64,000 nucleotides of DNA from Sweltsa coloradensis (taxonomy: Eukaryota; Arthropoda; Insecta; Plecoptera; Chloroperlidae). The DNA lies in assembly GCA_024449915.1 (NCBI GenBank), contig JAMZAV010000104.1, positions 62,001 to 126,000 of the forward strand, written 5' to 3'. The notes beneath the pieces were generated by a model, which was given only the letters and a program-made list of their open reading frames with translations, had not been told where the DNA came from and searched no databases. This document shows positions 1-11,014 of this stretch, one piece after another (the first letter of the stretch is position 1; every line of letters starts with the position of its first letter). Both the position numbers and the translations under genes were made by a program.

Positions 1-2112
1 ACCAGCTGAACGTCGTAGTTCGTCTTGCGGTAAGCCGTCCCCGTCCCCACACACGAAGACAAAGCTCCGTGGGGCGGAGTCGCCGGCAAGACGACGTCAT
101 TCACCATCTTCCTGTTCATCCAATAGCGCTGACGTTGATGTGTCAGCTTGATGTACTGATCCTCGTCGAAACGATTACTCCAACTGTAAACCTCGCTCTG
201 ACTAATTACACTATCAACGTGGCTTTCAGTAGGCGAAAAGTCAAGCGCGAAATTCTTTGGACTAACCATTGTCGGTCTGGTAAGAGGTTCTGATAAATGA
301 TTTGAAGACGTAGAGTTTGATGACGAAGACGTTTTGGAATCTGGGGGTTTAGGTCTGGTGCTTTGCCCATTAATTGGGTATTTACTTTGGCTGATAATTT
401 CTACATCTTTCGGTAAACTTTCAAGATCTAAGTCTAATGGAAGAAGTTTTTGCTCAGTGGTAAAAAAATTTGTTGGTCCGTCATTTTTCAGGTTTTGTCG
501 TTTAATGTCCTGCCTAGCCCTACTTCGCCCTACATCTCTGTTCGGTACTCTTACAACGGTCGAAAGGGGAGCGATGATTGTTTTAGTTCTGTTCAAAGTG
601 GGAATGTCTGTGATACTTACTGAAGTATCGACAATTTCGACTAACTGTGCGGTAGAATTTGGTTTAAATATTTGTGTCGTATATGTTGGTTCTTCAATGG
701 AGAATTGCTGCGCCACATTCGTATCCATCTGTAGACTTTCCTTGCGTTCACTGGGTGTTGTCGGGGAGGGTGTTAACTCGCTGAAGGCAGCAGCATCAGA
801 GGGGATACTAACTGTCGAGTCTTGTGTTGAAGAGGATCGATCAGTGTTGGGTTGATAAAGGGTCATAGAACTCGCCCTCCCGGCCGCGACGCTGGAGTCC
901 CGGTCCGGGGTTCGTCCCCTACCACTAGACGAAGAGGTTCCCAGTGGGGTGATGCTACACGACGCCGACTCCGCGTACTTCTCAGGGTCGGAGGTACTCG
1001 CCACTTCCTCGGGGGGCGACGCGTTTCCCGGCGTCCGGTCGCTGAACCCGGACGAGATGTCGGGGTACGTCTCCGGGGAGTGCGTGGAGGAGCCGGATGG
1101 ACGCGTCGGGACGCTACTGGAAGAGTTCTGGAGGTCGTCTGAGACGGGAGGAGACAACGATGACCTATCGGACACCTTCTCTACCGAGGGCGTCCTCGTC
1201 ACAGAATCCCCCGCGTCGTTTTTCCGCTCGACGACATCTTCGTCAACATCCAACAGAATTTCCTCCGGGGGAGTCATGACTTTGGCGTCGTCTCTTTCCT
1301 GACTAGGTTTCCTTCCAGCGTTGGTTAAAACCGATTCGTAACCATCGGGTATTTCATCAAGGGGCACTCTTGAATCTCCTAGACTCTTGACACTCTCCGG
1401 AGACCCACCACCACTCCTCGTGTGTTCCTCTAAATCCTTATCAATCACTGATTGTGTCCCCTCAATTTGCGTTGGACTAACATGTTTTGGGGATTCTCTT
1501 GGAGTTTCTATATCGTGGATACCGTTCATTTCAGCTGGGGATGATCCACCGTCCACGTGGACAGGGCTAACACTTTGATCTAGCTTTTCACTATCCGCAC
1601 TTTTATTTGATACTTTATCTGTAGGTGAATGCACGCCGTTGATCACGTGTTCATTGTTTGCACTACCAAATAAAAACTCTTTACACTGTAAACAATCCGG
1701 ACCCTCGTGGGCTAAATCTTCCACGTCCAAATCACTCCCTTCTTTATTATCCTCAACCGGAGTCGTGTTCGGAGTATCTAATTTAGGATCACTGTTTTCG
1801 GAGACTTCTTTCAAATCGTCGTCAGGTGGCGTGTTTCGTTGACTGCGCCGTCCCCTTCTGTCGTACATCAAGTGCTCGAGGGGGAGTCCGCGTCGTCCGG
1901 CGTCGCCCCCTCTGCCCCCCTTGTACATCGGGGGTCCCCGATCCATCGCCTTGAACCTCGCGATGCCGTCGCCGCCACCGCCCCCTCGACCTCCCCCGCG
2001 GCCTCCTTGGGGTCGAGGAGGCTGTGACGGGGGAGACTTTCCATGACCTCCGGCCGAGCTCAGCGCCTCCGGTGACAGGGCGGGCACCGTCGCGGCGCCG
2101 CTGTCGCTGTTA
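1..2112 (-). CDS. Large coding exon of an unrecognised disordered protein (runs off left edge)
   Basis: Read on the minus strand, one frame stays open from 2129 to position 1 with no stop. As an exon it starts at 2112 with the last base of a Ser codon, giving 703 full codons and two bases over. The protein is of low complexity. It begins Ser/Ala-rich, then has a Gly/Arg block (codons near 2000-1960, GGRGGGRGGGGG), a basic stretch (RRGRRSQR), then long Ser/Thr/Pro/Asp/Glu-rich sequence full of SP and TP dipeptides (SPPEE, TPSPTTPSE). A Cys-x2-Cys pair is encoded at 1695-1693 and 1686-1684. The last 60 residues are less biased, with a Tyr/Trp/basic patch (QRYWMNRKMV). Composition suggests a disordered, phosphorylatable scaffold; no domain or family is recognised. 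GC and CpG are far above the flanking intron. The in-frame ATG at 2129-2127 directly follows a TGA and is probably intronic. Confidence 0.85.
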
Positions 2113-2142
2113 CTGTGTGACAAGGACATTCATGTATTAGTA
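2113..2142 (-). promoter_or_regulatory. Splice acceptor and branch point before the large exon
   Basis: On the minus strand a TACTAAT branch-point match (2142-2136) lies 24 bases before an AG (2114-2113) preceded by TGTCCTTGTCACAC. Two more AGs follow at 2108-2107 and 2102-2101; all three leave the large exon in the same phase (2), matching the donor of the upstream exon. GC content jumps at this point. The choice among the three AGs is open. Confidence 0.6.
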
Positions 2143-3059
2143 ACGTGCAATTATTCAACAACAACACTATAATTATATTTTCTTCAATTTTCGCTTATTT
2201 TAATTATTAATGAGGCAGGAAAACAGTTAACCTTTAAACTGTATTGTGGTCTTATAAAAAATATACCTTGAAGAAACAAATAATACTGAATTGTTACGGC
2301 CGTTCTCAAACAAGATAAATTTACGTTAAAAAAATACAATTTGAGGCAGTAACGATATTTATTATTTTTATATTTAAATATGTTTTCCTAAGAGAAAACA
2401 ACACTTAATACGGCTTTTATATTAATAGCTTGGTGTTTTACAATCTCTATTAAGCACTTTCAACTTTGCACTTCTTACCTCAGAAAGAACTCACAACAAC
2501 TTATTCACAACTTTACGTTTAACCTGTAACAATTTTTTTTAAAGCTTAATAAATAATAATATCATGCTGAACTCCACCAACCAAGGAATATAGGCTACAA
2601 CATGGATTCCCCCAGCCCCACCCCCCTAAACTACACCATTAAATACACATACACAAGACTTTCCCCATCAACTAAGACCTTGGCTGTCTCAATGTCGGAA
2701 CATCCAATCACATTATTCGTCTTAAACCCGACCGACCACACTGACTCAGTCACGCGATATTGATCGCCATACGGATCTTTTCAATGCGTGGGTCACCAAG
2801 AATGAGAATAAGAAATAAAGGCCTATAACTTACTTTGTCAACCGTCAAGGCCAAACACGGTGTTAATAGAAAATGAGCTGTAGAATACAACAAAGCACCA
2901 GAAATAAAAAATGAGCTACGTTGACTGTCAATGTCATTTTAAGATTTTTAATTAAGTGAAATACGTGCTGTCCCAAAATATTATGTAATGCTATTTTCTA
3001 TACATTCTGTGACAAGCATTGATTTCCAGTGTAACAATTTATGAGGGTCTGGCTATCCT
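2143..3059. other. AT-rich intron, no feature seen
   Basis: The stretch is AT-rich and full of stops on both strands. I see no coding exon, no tRNA-like box and no clear repeat apart from short A/T runs. It forms most of the 1.46-kb intron between the phospho-site-like exon and the large exon. Confidence 0.6.
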
Positions 3060-3275
3060 CTGTTGATCGTAAAAGGCGAGAAAATGGGCAAAAGTCCATC
3101 TCGACAACCTCAACTAGTAAGTAGGGGAGTATTTTTCTCCCCGAAGCTAGAGGCAAGCATTGGCAGTCGTCGTTGGGTTCCACCCTCCATTCGACGACCT
3201 TCCTGACGACGACTATAATGGCAACATAAAACCTGACAATGACGACAACCACGACGTGAGAAACCCTCCATTTCT
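3060..3275 (+). repeat. Interspersed 'AAAAGGCGA / GACGACGATGAC' repeat, partial copy
   Basis: Diverged partial copy of a family present in fuller form at 35365-35755, 39305-39685, 49060-49590 and 54560-54930. It shows the head GATCGTAAAAGGCGAGAAAA, the GTAGGGGAGTAT segment, and the purine-rich GACGAC part ending in ACGACGTGAGAA. The Ala/Val-like open frames here are products of the repeat, not genes. Confidence 0.75.
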
Positions 3276-3423
3276 TCCCGTTTCTAGCAGATGCTCAAAA
3301 GTGCAACTTTTTTGTAAGTGCCAAAAATTGGATTTGAAACTGGCATTTTGAAGTGGATCCATATCAGTCAGCTTTCTTGGATTCCACTAGGTGAGCTGTG
3401 AGACAAATAGAGTTATTTTTTAA

Positions 3424-3693
3424 CCTGTTGCTACTGCTGTCTCCTGACTGCTTGGTGAGTGTGTAGCGCCTCATCACTGCTTCGGGGACGGAGTATCGCC
3501 GACGAGGTAGACCTATGAGTGAGGGCTTGCTTCTCGACCCCCTCACAGACGTGTGCACTACTCTAGTACTCGTACCTGTTGCTACTGCTGTCTCCTGACT
3601 GCTTGGTGAGTGTGTAGCGCCTCATCACTGCTTCGGGGACGGAGTATCGCCGACGAGGTAGACCTATGAGTGAGGGCTTGCTTCTCGACCCCC
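3424..3693. repeat. 119-bp exact tandem duplication
   Basis: Bases 3424-3542 and 3575-3693 are identical, with a 32-base spacer (period 151). The duplication boundary falls exactly at the exon's splice donor G on one side and at the five-C run on the other. Confidence 0.9.
3425..3541 (-). CDS. Tandem copy of the phospho-site-like exon (possible alternative exon)
   Basis: These 117 bases are identical to the 3' part of the exon at 3576-3764. The repeat unit, 3424-3542 versus 3575-3693, is 119 bp with no difference. The copy could be spliced from TGTGAG (AG at 3543-3542) to CAG followed by GT (3424-3423). In that reading it enters and leaves in phase 2 with a length divisible by three, so it could be added to, or swapped for, the other copy without breaking the frame. 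It lacks the acidic leader of the full exon. Its pyrimidine tract is poor and its donor (GTTAAA) weak, so it may be a recent unused duplicate or an assembly duplication. It encodes the same basic Ser/Thr peptide (RRRYSVPEAVMRRYTL). Confidence 0.4.
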
Positions 3694-3764
3694 GAAGCAG
3701 TCGGCCCCCAGTCCCCATCTCCTCCTCACCCCACGTTTCCTCCTCACGACACAACTGCAAGTGC
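3576..3764 (-). CDS. Coding exon with basic phospho-site-like peptide
   Basis: On the minus strand an acceptor TTTTTCATGTTCCAG (AG at 3766-3765) opens a 189-bp exon that ends AACAG before GTACGAGT (GT at 3575-3574). It enters and leaves in phase 2, matching the upstream exon at 26817-26898 and the large exon at 1-2112. The peptide starts with a Glu-rich run (CREEETWGEEEMGTGG), then turns basic: RGSRSKPSLIGLPRRR, then YSVPEAVMRRYTLTKQ, and ends in GDSSSN. RRRYS and MRRYT resemble basophilic kinase sites (RxxS/T); that reading is inference. Joining to the large exon gives a continuous Ser/Asn-rich linker. I do not recognise the family. Most of this exon is duplicated next door at 3425-3541. Confidence 0.7.
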
Positions 3765-4261
3765 CTGGAACATGAAAAATTTATACTATAATACCGGTTA
3801 TAGTTTCATTTTTGGGTACGTGAAGTTTGTTTGTTACAAGATAGAAATTTTGAATTTTTACTCTTTTCTAATGGAATGCAAATGTTTCAAATCGACGAAT
3901 AGTTGAATATAACATGACTTATTATTTAGGTAATAAAAGGAAAAATTTGTCAGTACATAGTACAATTACTTGTAACCTCTGGACTGACTGTGATTATAAA
4001 GTGTCAACCGATATTCTAGTTATAAACTGTTCGAATGCAATGATCTAAATGTGTAAGAATAAAAATAGCAAATTGATGATAAAGATGACAATTGTGAGCA
4101 AATTAGATGAAAGTGAGTAAACAAGAATGTATTAAATCTGTGTTACTGTTCCGTGGAAAATCTTTCCATGGACTCATGTGACTAATTACAGATATGCATG
4201 AGTTTCAGATTATCTACGGCTATTTTTATGAAATACTGCTCAATCTTTCTATTTTCTTTCG

Positions 4262-4370
4262 ACTGAGGGCCCAACTTAGAAAAATCTCCAATCAGGATTG
4301 CATGTATTGGGTATCGAACTGACGATCTCCAGCATTAGAGTCTGGAATATCAAGCGCGAGCTAGCTTTAT
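4262..4370 (-). repeat. tRNA-derived SINE, decayed, minus strand
   Basis: Read on the minus strand it runs GCGCTTGATATTCCAGACTC then a B-box-like AGTTCGATACCC then CAATCCTGATTGGAG, the same order as the clearer SINEs at 18675 and 19725. Confidence 0.5.
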
Positions 4371-4745
4371 AATATCAAATTTGTGTTTTGTGCTCTCGAC
4401 TAGAAAACTTTAGATTTTAAACTTTGGAAACGGGAGTTTTTGACAACTTTCACTGTCCAAGAAAACGATAGTATTATCTCAAGGTAATAACGTAACCTTA
4501 ATTCATTGGTGACCTAAATTCATAACTTTGAAAACTATATTCATGAGCAATTTTCAAGTTTGATATTACACTATCTCGTAGTGCATACACGCAACATAAC
4601 CAGCATTATTTGTTTTCCTTGATACCGCTGTGTTATCCAGTTATGCTATACTATACTTCATTCATACTATAACTCTACTCTACTATTTATGAAGAATTGC
4701 TGTACGCGAAAACAGGCAAGGAACCTTTTTGTTATTAGTAATCCG

Positions 4746-4860
4746 ACCCGGCGCCTCCACCAAAATAATCAACACATGGCGAATTATTTCATTTTTGCAT
4801 TCTTTCTCGACGATTTGTTGATTAAGAAGCTTCGCTTACTCTTTTGGGTACTCCCCTACA
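4746..4860 (-). mobile_element. CCGGCACCTCCACCAAA-type element, copy 1
   Basis: ACCCGGCGCCTCCACCAAA at 4746-4764 is followed by sequence (GACGATTTGTTGATTAAGAA, GCTTCGCTTACT, GGGTACTCCCC) that matches the reverse complement of 18935-19055. The opposite terminus is not visible here. Confidence 0.55.
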
Positions 4861-5084
4861 CTTGATTGTTTGTAAAACTAAACTTGTAATATGTCCTTAA
4901 TTATTAAATTGTATATGCTATTGTATACGTAGGCCTACAACAATTTGAACGTCGTTTAAGCGGTGATGTTTATTATTTTGTATGCGTTAAGTCAGCAGTC
5001 TGCCTCGGTCTACATACATCCTAAACTTTCTTGTTACTCCTAGGTTCCCGATTGTATAACAAAGTCCGACTACCTGACGGGTTC

Positions 5085-5150
5085 ATGGGCCCGAGCGGGG
5101 ATCGAACCGGCGATCTTTAGTATTAGCGTTTGAAACATTAAGCATGAGTA
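5085..5150 (-). repeat. tRNA-like SINE fragment, minus strand
   Basis: GGGGATCGAACCGGCGATC is a B-box-like motif read on the minus strand, followed by a variable GCGTTTGAAACATTAAGC segment as in other SINE heads here. Confidence 0.4.
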
Positions 5151-7019
5151 TGTATGTGTTTACTTTCAACTTGCAAACTTTCTGCATCCCGAGAGTTTTT
5201 TTTCTAGTATTTTCAAAGCCAAGAAATGAAAAGTCTTAATAACTTAACCTTATTCCATGGATGACCTGAATTCGTAACTTTGAGAACTAACTCAAAATAA
5301 AGTTTTCAAGTACAAAAGTACACTAACTCGTATGCACGCCATAATATAGCCATTGTTTTCGTCGAAACAGCTTTGTTGTTGGAGTGTCTAACAATGAATT
5401 TTTATTTTTCTCAACTCAATGAACTTTTAGTATTTTCAGTTTTGTAACGAATTAGCAAAAAAAATTACAAAAAGTTCAAATTGAATTAGTTAACCGAATG
5501 TTAACAATAGAGGTGAATTTGAAACAACTTCTTTTAAAAAAATTGTGTGAGTACTGCCAGTCGCCATTCAGGTTCCATCTGTGGAAATTGAGCTAATTAC
5601 TAATTAGATCATAAGAAAAGAGACAGATTTAACACAATACAGACACGTAGTACAGTTTAGTGCAAAGAAGTAGCCAATGCCAATCAGCTTGCGTAAGAGC
5701 AGAAAACGGTAAAACCCAATCAATATCTGCCGATACGTGTTTTCAATGTTACCGAAACTGTTAGTTTAGTTATTCGGAGAAAAAGTCAATATTGTTATGC
5801 CATAGATTAAAGACTAGGGTTTTGTTATGATTAGTACACAGTTGACAATATTTTAAGTGGTATTGAAGGCCTCATAAAATATAACTGGGTTGTATTATGA
5901 GTGACCATCATTTTAATATGGCTACCAGTTCTTATACATTCCGGGTGCAAGCAAACTTAAAACAAATTTATTTTATTATTGAATAGGAAATATGTAAAAT
6001 AATATAATGAAAATATAAAATATTCTAAATAAAACATGAGAATATGTCATTTAATTTGTATTGTATTTAGAATGTTCTTAGCAATAAAATGAGCGTCTGA
6101 TACTCTGTTCTATTACATGACATTATATATTGTATCCTTCTAGCAAAGATCTCGCCTTCGTGAACAAGTTTCCTTCGTTCAACCTTAAGTTTAAATAAGA
6201 TTGTTGAATAAATATTGAAATATCACATTTTTATATATTACAAGAACAGAGTTAATGAATGTCCATTAAATACAATAATACAACACATGATTTAGCAAGA
6301 AAGTTGTGTGCATACTATTACTAAAGAGTAATAAGCTTAGCTGCAAACTACGTTTTAACTTAATTACTTGTTATGCTGGCCTAGCTTGTAACTATAGGGC
6401 CTAGCTAATGAATTATTATTAAACATGACTTTTAAACTAAATAGAAGCTATAATAGCTCACCGACATGAAGGTAGAATACCTTATAAATCGATTTCTCTG
6501 TAACATAATCTCTCCACGAGAGACTTTGAGGCTATGAGGAAGCCACGTTATCAGATTGAAACAAACTTCCTCAGACTAATGACGTCCTCCTGGGGCTCTG
6601 GTAAAAAGTAAATGTTAGAAGACCTTCGAGAATTCCTCGGAACTGCTAATAACTCCTCGTCAGGGGTCGAACCGGCGTTCACTGCGGGGTGACATGTGAT
6701 CAAGCTAGGGATCAATATGTAAGAGAACATAACGCGGTATAAGGGGCTGATTGAATGTTTATAGGGCTTCGCTAATCAATGGAAGTGGCTCAATGTTAGC
6801 GCGAGGGATTTTAATTTAATATCGTGACCATGAGGCTGGGATTTCGTGTATAAACTTGCAGACTACAACTAAATGTAGATGTGGGAATTACATAGAGATA
6901 TTAAAGTGAAACTTTATATTAATCACTCGTTGTTCGAAATCAATTGAATAAAAATAACATCGTTTATATTTTAGGTGTTGGTGTCGATTTGAAACAAAAT
7001 CACTTATTTTTCATAGTTT

Positions 7020-7115
7020 TGTTAGTGAAACTGTTTAAAGCTGCCTTTATAGATCTAACAACGTTCCGGACAGCCAAGGTGCCGGCTTCGATCCCCGGTG
7101 AAGTCACTTTTGTAA
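7020..7115 (+). repeat. tRNA-like SINE head fragment
   Basis: The plus strand contains GTGCCGGCTTCGATCCCCGG, a good B box, preceded by a degenerate A-box region. No acceptor-stem pairing is seen, so this is not called a tRNA gene. Confidence 0.35.
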
Positions 7116-7620
7116 TTTATGTCTTAAGTACTAACATAACAGCGTCATAGTCGCCTACTCCAATGTTAAACAAAGTTAACGTATATTTCCCATACTAGCC
7201 ACAAAGTTTTAACACTTTTGTCTCGATAGCGGAGGAGAGGTACATCAACATCTTCCTATGAGAGAAAAAACGTTGAATTTAATATATTTTTTTAGATGAC
7301 AATGATAATATTCTCACATTAAATTTTAAAAAACATTTCTTACCGTTGCAGCTAAAACAAGTAATTAAAGTGTGATAAATATATGAACGTTCTTGTATCT
7401 GATATTTAGGCTTTTAGCACGTGGATATCATGTCTTGCATTAAGTTTCATGCCTCTACCTATACAAAAAACCTAGTTTTCACAGAAAAATATATTTTCAA
7501 ACGAACGACCAAAATTCGTCCAGGAAACGTATTGAAGTTGTTTGAAACTGTGTCATTTCCTAGAGGTGGTTTGTGATTAGCAGCATAAAACATTCATCCG
7601 TCACAGGCCGGTTCTCTGAA

Positions 7621-7661
7621 GATGCGACAGCGACACGCGATGTGTGGCAGAGTGTCGCATC
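7621..7661. repeat. Perfect 9-bp stem hairpin
   Basis: GATGCGACA (7621-7629) and TGTCGCATC (7653-7661) are exact inverted repeats around a GC-rich 23-base loop, standing out in AT-rich surroundings. Confidence 0.6.
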
Positions 7662-8743
7662 ACAAACACATATTCTGACCTTCTCATTAATCTGCATTCA
7701 TTCTCGTGTGTTTCCGTCGATTATATAGATATCCCGAACAATCGACCGACGTCAAGGCATAGAATTGCTCGTATAGGACGCTTATGGTCAACGGTTACAA
7801 CATTACACAACATTACAACAAAATTGGCGAAATTCTAGCACAATTTAACATTAAAACATGTAATCGAAATTGGATTAATTAAATAAAACTAACAATATTA
7901 CAATATATAACACAGTTAGCAGTTTGGCGTTTTATACTAAATTAAGCGCGTTAACGGTACAATACTGTAAGTGACACGCTAAAATTTGTGCACGAATTTT
8001 GTTCGTTCTTCCAAAAAAGGATACCACATCATACACCCTGAACGGGAAGAGGGTTTATTAGTAAAATTAAGTAGGCCTACGATAGATAATGTACAATAAA
8101 ATATAATACACACTAACAACAAGTTTATTTACAACGGTATAGTCGTAACTTTTGAACGCGAATGTTTAATTAAAGGCCAGGGCCTGGATTCTTCAAAACG
8201 CCTAACTAAGACGTGTCTTAACTAGGACACTCTTAAGTCATTCTAGCTACTTAGGACACGGATCGGTATTCCTGAAAAATCTTAGCCCGTATTCTTCAAA
8301 GTGCCTAGCGCTAGGACACTCCTAAGACGTGCAAAAGATAGGTCAGCCCTGCGCGCGTCTTAGCGATGTCCTAGTGAGCAATGGCGGCGACTACAGAAGC
8401 TGGCTGTACCACCTCGAATGTAAAAGTCACAATTAAAAATGTTTGTGTCATCAGATTTTAATTAGAGTGGTATTTTTGGATGCAGAAACATTTGCAAACA
8501 AAAGTAAAACAAATCATGTAATGCAACATTTTGTTTTAACAATAAAGGTAATCTAACCTAAAATTTGACAGGTAGGACCGTTGGAGTATGCCCCCCTAGC
8601 CATACGCTTACGTTTTCTTTGCTTTTAAAACGTAGTTGTGGTAAGATTCACAATTATAAATCAATGCAAACGGTAGAGAACTAATTCGTACGTTATTCAT
8701 ATTGCTTATACGCTCTAGAGCCTAAAAAGGCTAGGTCCTAGGC

Positions 8744-10719
8744 CAGTGGCGTAGCTACGCCTTTACGGGCCCGGGTGCAAACTGGACACGACGGGCCCAC
8801 CCCATTTTTTGTTAACACGCACAAAACAGTATACACAAGATAATTGTTCAGAATTAGCTTTTGTACTCGACCTCATTTGAAGTTTTTCTTACGGTCTTTG
8901 TTTTCTCTGCAAATACATTTATAATGCCATTGACGTCCATTGCTCTGGCCTCGTGGTTTTCAATTGACAATATTGACAAGACAGGAAGTCTTTCTTCAGT
9001 CATTGTACTACGCAAATACGTTTTATTTAACTAGGAAAACGCTAAAGTCCCGCCGCGTTGATGGATGAGCTTTTTAAAGGTTTTAGTTTGCGTGGGATAT
9101 CTTTACTTTTGCAAGTGCTTTGTTTTGCTGCCTACGCATCGAAGGTGAATGTTGTCAAGATTCTTTTGTTTCTTGTCAATTGGTATTATTTACCGTAAAA
9201 AACTTGTATTAAAAGCTTTATTTCTATGGATTCTGGCTAAATTTTTCAATTTTTCTTTCAAAAGGTACTACATTACCATAACTTTAATGTCCATGTATAA
9301 TATGAACGTTGTAGCCCCACCCGTTTGGTCAGAATTAGCCCAAATGGCACGAAAATATCGCACAAAAAATCAAAAAACTTATATTAAAAGCTTTATTTCT
9401 GTAGATTCTGGATAACTTTTTTAACTTTTTCTTTTAGAAAGCAATACATCACCATTACCTTAATGTCCATGTGAAACATGAACGTTGTAGCCCCACCCGT
9501 TTGGTCAGTATTGGCCCAAATGGCACGAAAATATCGCACTAAAAATCGAAAAAAAATCGTAAAAGTACGATATTCATGAGAAATATTTCTTCGATTGTAC
9601 CCAAAAATGTAGCAAGTCTAAGTTCAGAGAAAACGAAGGTCCTGTCAAATTTTTATCAAGATCGGATATGCCGTTTTCCCGGTAGAGAGCGAACAAACAG
9701 ACGGAAAAACAAAAAAAAACAAAAAATAAACAAAAAAACACCCGAGCAAAATTTGTTGGAGGGTCGGTGAAATTGAAGTCTTCGCTTCGCTCATCCAATT
9801 AGTTTGAGTTTCGTAAATGATCGTTCCGCACTTGCCACGGTGACTGGTAATGTGAGGAATAGCATTAAAGCTGTGCATAGGCCCTGCACATCAGGAAAAC
9901 TTGAAGAAAGAGCAGCTTTGTGTACAACAACAGTGTTGCAAGATCCATTTCTGAAGTTGTTTTTAAAATCTCTGTTTTTAAACATGATCGGAAAGCAAGT
10001 AACTGCCCGGGAAACCTCGATGAAATGTCGGTAGTGTACTTGGAAACGAGTGTCGTAGCAGCTGCATATAGTTCATCGTCGTTCATGGAATTGAATGGTA
10101 GAATAGCAAGGAAATTGTTCACGACGTCGTTTATGCCAGAAAATCTCTTCTTTAATTGGCTTGACACCACATCGAGACTTGCGTAGATCAATTAGGCCTA
10201 ACTTTGAAGCTCATTTCAGCATTTTGTCAATCGCTGGTCTACACAAAGCTCATCAACATGCTGATTTAATTTTGTATGCATTTTCTTCAAATCGAGCTGG
10301 TATCGCCATTTATCACACATATTGTACTCCTCTACATTCTTCAAAACTGTTCCTTAGAGGTGACAGTGTGTCATATGCATTTTTTTAGAAGTGTTGAAGC
10401 CATGCTTAGATCTTGATTGGAAGATTGCAACAGTTTCGAAACCGCGTTGACTGTTTCAAGAATTTTTGTTTGAACAACCAACAACAACACAAGTTCAAAA
10501 TTTTCAAAGTATTTTTTTAATGACGATGCTTCTCTGCGTCTTTGTCAATGAGTCGGAAATAAATTTGAAATGGTAGCCTCAATAATTTTGCATCAATAGA
10601 AATTTGTCACTATCAGGTTAAAACAATACATACATGGAGTTGGAGAGAGGGCCCGGGCCCCTTCGGGGCGCGGGCCCGAGTGCAACTGCACCCTCTGCCA
10701 CCCGATAGCTACGCCACTG
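8744..10719 (-). mobile_element. hAT-family transposon remnant, copy 1
   Basis: It starts CAGTGGCGTAGCTACG and ends TAGCTACGCCACTG. It is flanked by an exact 8-bp target duplication TCCTAGGC (8736-8743 and 10720-10727), the hAT hallmark. The transposase remnant is on the minus strand. Around 9985-9790 it carries LPVTVASAERSFTKLKL, the C-terminal dimerisation signature of hAT transposases. It is broken by stops and by a 768-bp HINE-like insertion at 9031-9798. Near 10186-9865 lies SSQLKKRFSGINDVVNNFLA, which resembles the ZMYM1-like hAT branch. The element matches 45009-46229 closely in inverted orientation. Inactive. Confidence 0.85.
9031..9798 (-). mobile_element. HINE-like (Helitron2-type) element, subfamily A, copy 1
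   Basis: Read on the minus strand it begins TTGGATGAGCGAAGCGAAG (9798 leftwards) and ends with a hairpin AACGC...GCGTT and TTTTCCTAG at 9031. The inverted TGGATGAG lies at the 5' end and, subterminally, before the 3' hairpin. This arrangement is described for non-autonomous Helitron2/Helentron elements. It interrupts the hAT element at 8744-10719. Inside, 9197-9371 and 9372-9546 form a diverged 175-bp tandem duplication. Confidence 0.65.
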
Positions 10720-10727
10720 TCCTAGGC

Positions 10728-11014
10728 CTAGGGTAGGGGGCTAGGCTAGAGCATTGACTTGCAAGAGTTGCGACCTATGTAGGCTATAGGCCTGGGCCTA
10801 GTTCATCTACAACCGTATTTTATTAGAGAAATATAGGTACATGAGGCCCTCACAGTAAATCACTAATTGAAATGAAAATGCAGAGAGGCTATAGGCCAAG
10901 GCCTAGCTAGCCTATCCCCAGGGAGGGATCTAATCCAATCTGAAGGCCTAGGCCTAGGCTAGCCCCTAAGCTGTAACTTTAGGTAGGCCTAGCCTACTGT
11001 AGGCCCTACTTGTA
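10728..11014. repeat. TAGGCCTA-rich tract
   Basis: The palindrome TAGGCCTA/AGGCCTAGG occurs repeatedly here and on into the 306-bp duplication. No coding potential or defined period is seen. Confidence 0.7.

Larger units (their letters stand above)
3765..8177. other. AT-rich intron with old SINE and MITE fragments
   Basis: Part of the 23-kb intron between the exons at 26817-26898 and 3576-3764. I see no coding exon. It contains fragments of tRNA-derived SINEs, a copy of the CCGGCACCTCCACCAAA element and a small hairpin, each listed separately. Otherwise it is stop-rich A/T sequence. Confidence 0.5.

Noticed and set aside
615..622. Consensus-like donor GTAAGTAT inside the large exon (minus strand, GT at 620-619)
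   Set aside because: The same frame stays open for 206 more codons with similar composition, so constitutive use is unlikely; alternative use cannot be excluded.
334..2027. Several plus-strand open frames of 60-173 codons
   Set aside because: They lie opposite the 704-codon minus-strand frame and are its shadows; their peptides are Ser/Arg/Leu-biased without features.
2112..2133. Short upstream frame from the ATG at 2133 (MNVLVTQ) overlapping the large frame
   Set aside because: Only meaningful if transcripts start here; the acceptor and branch point suggest this is intron.
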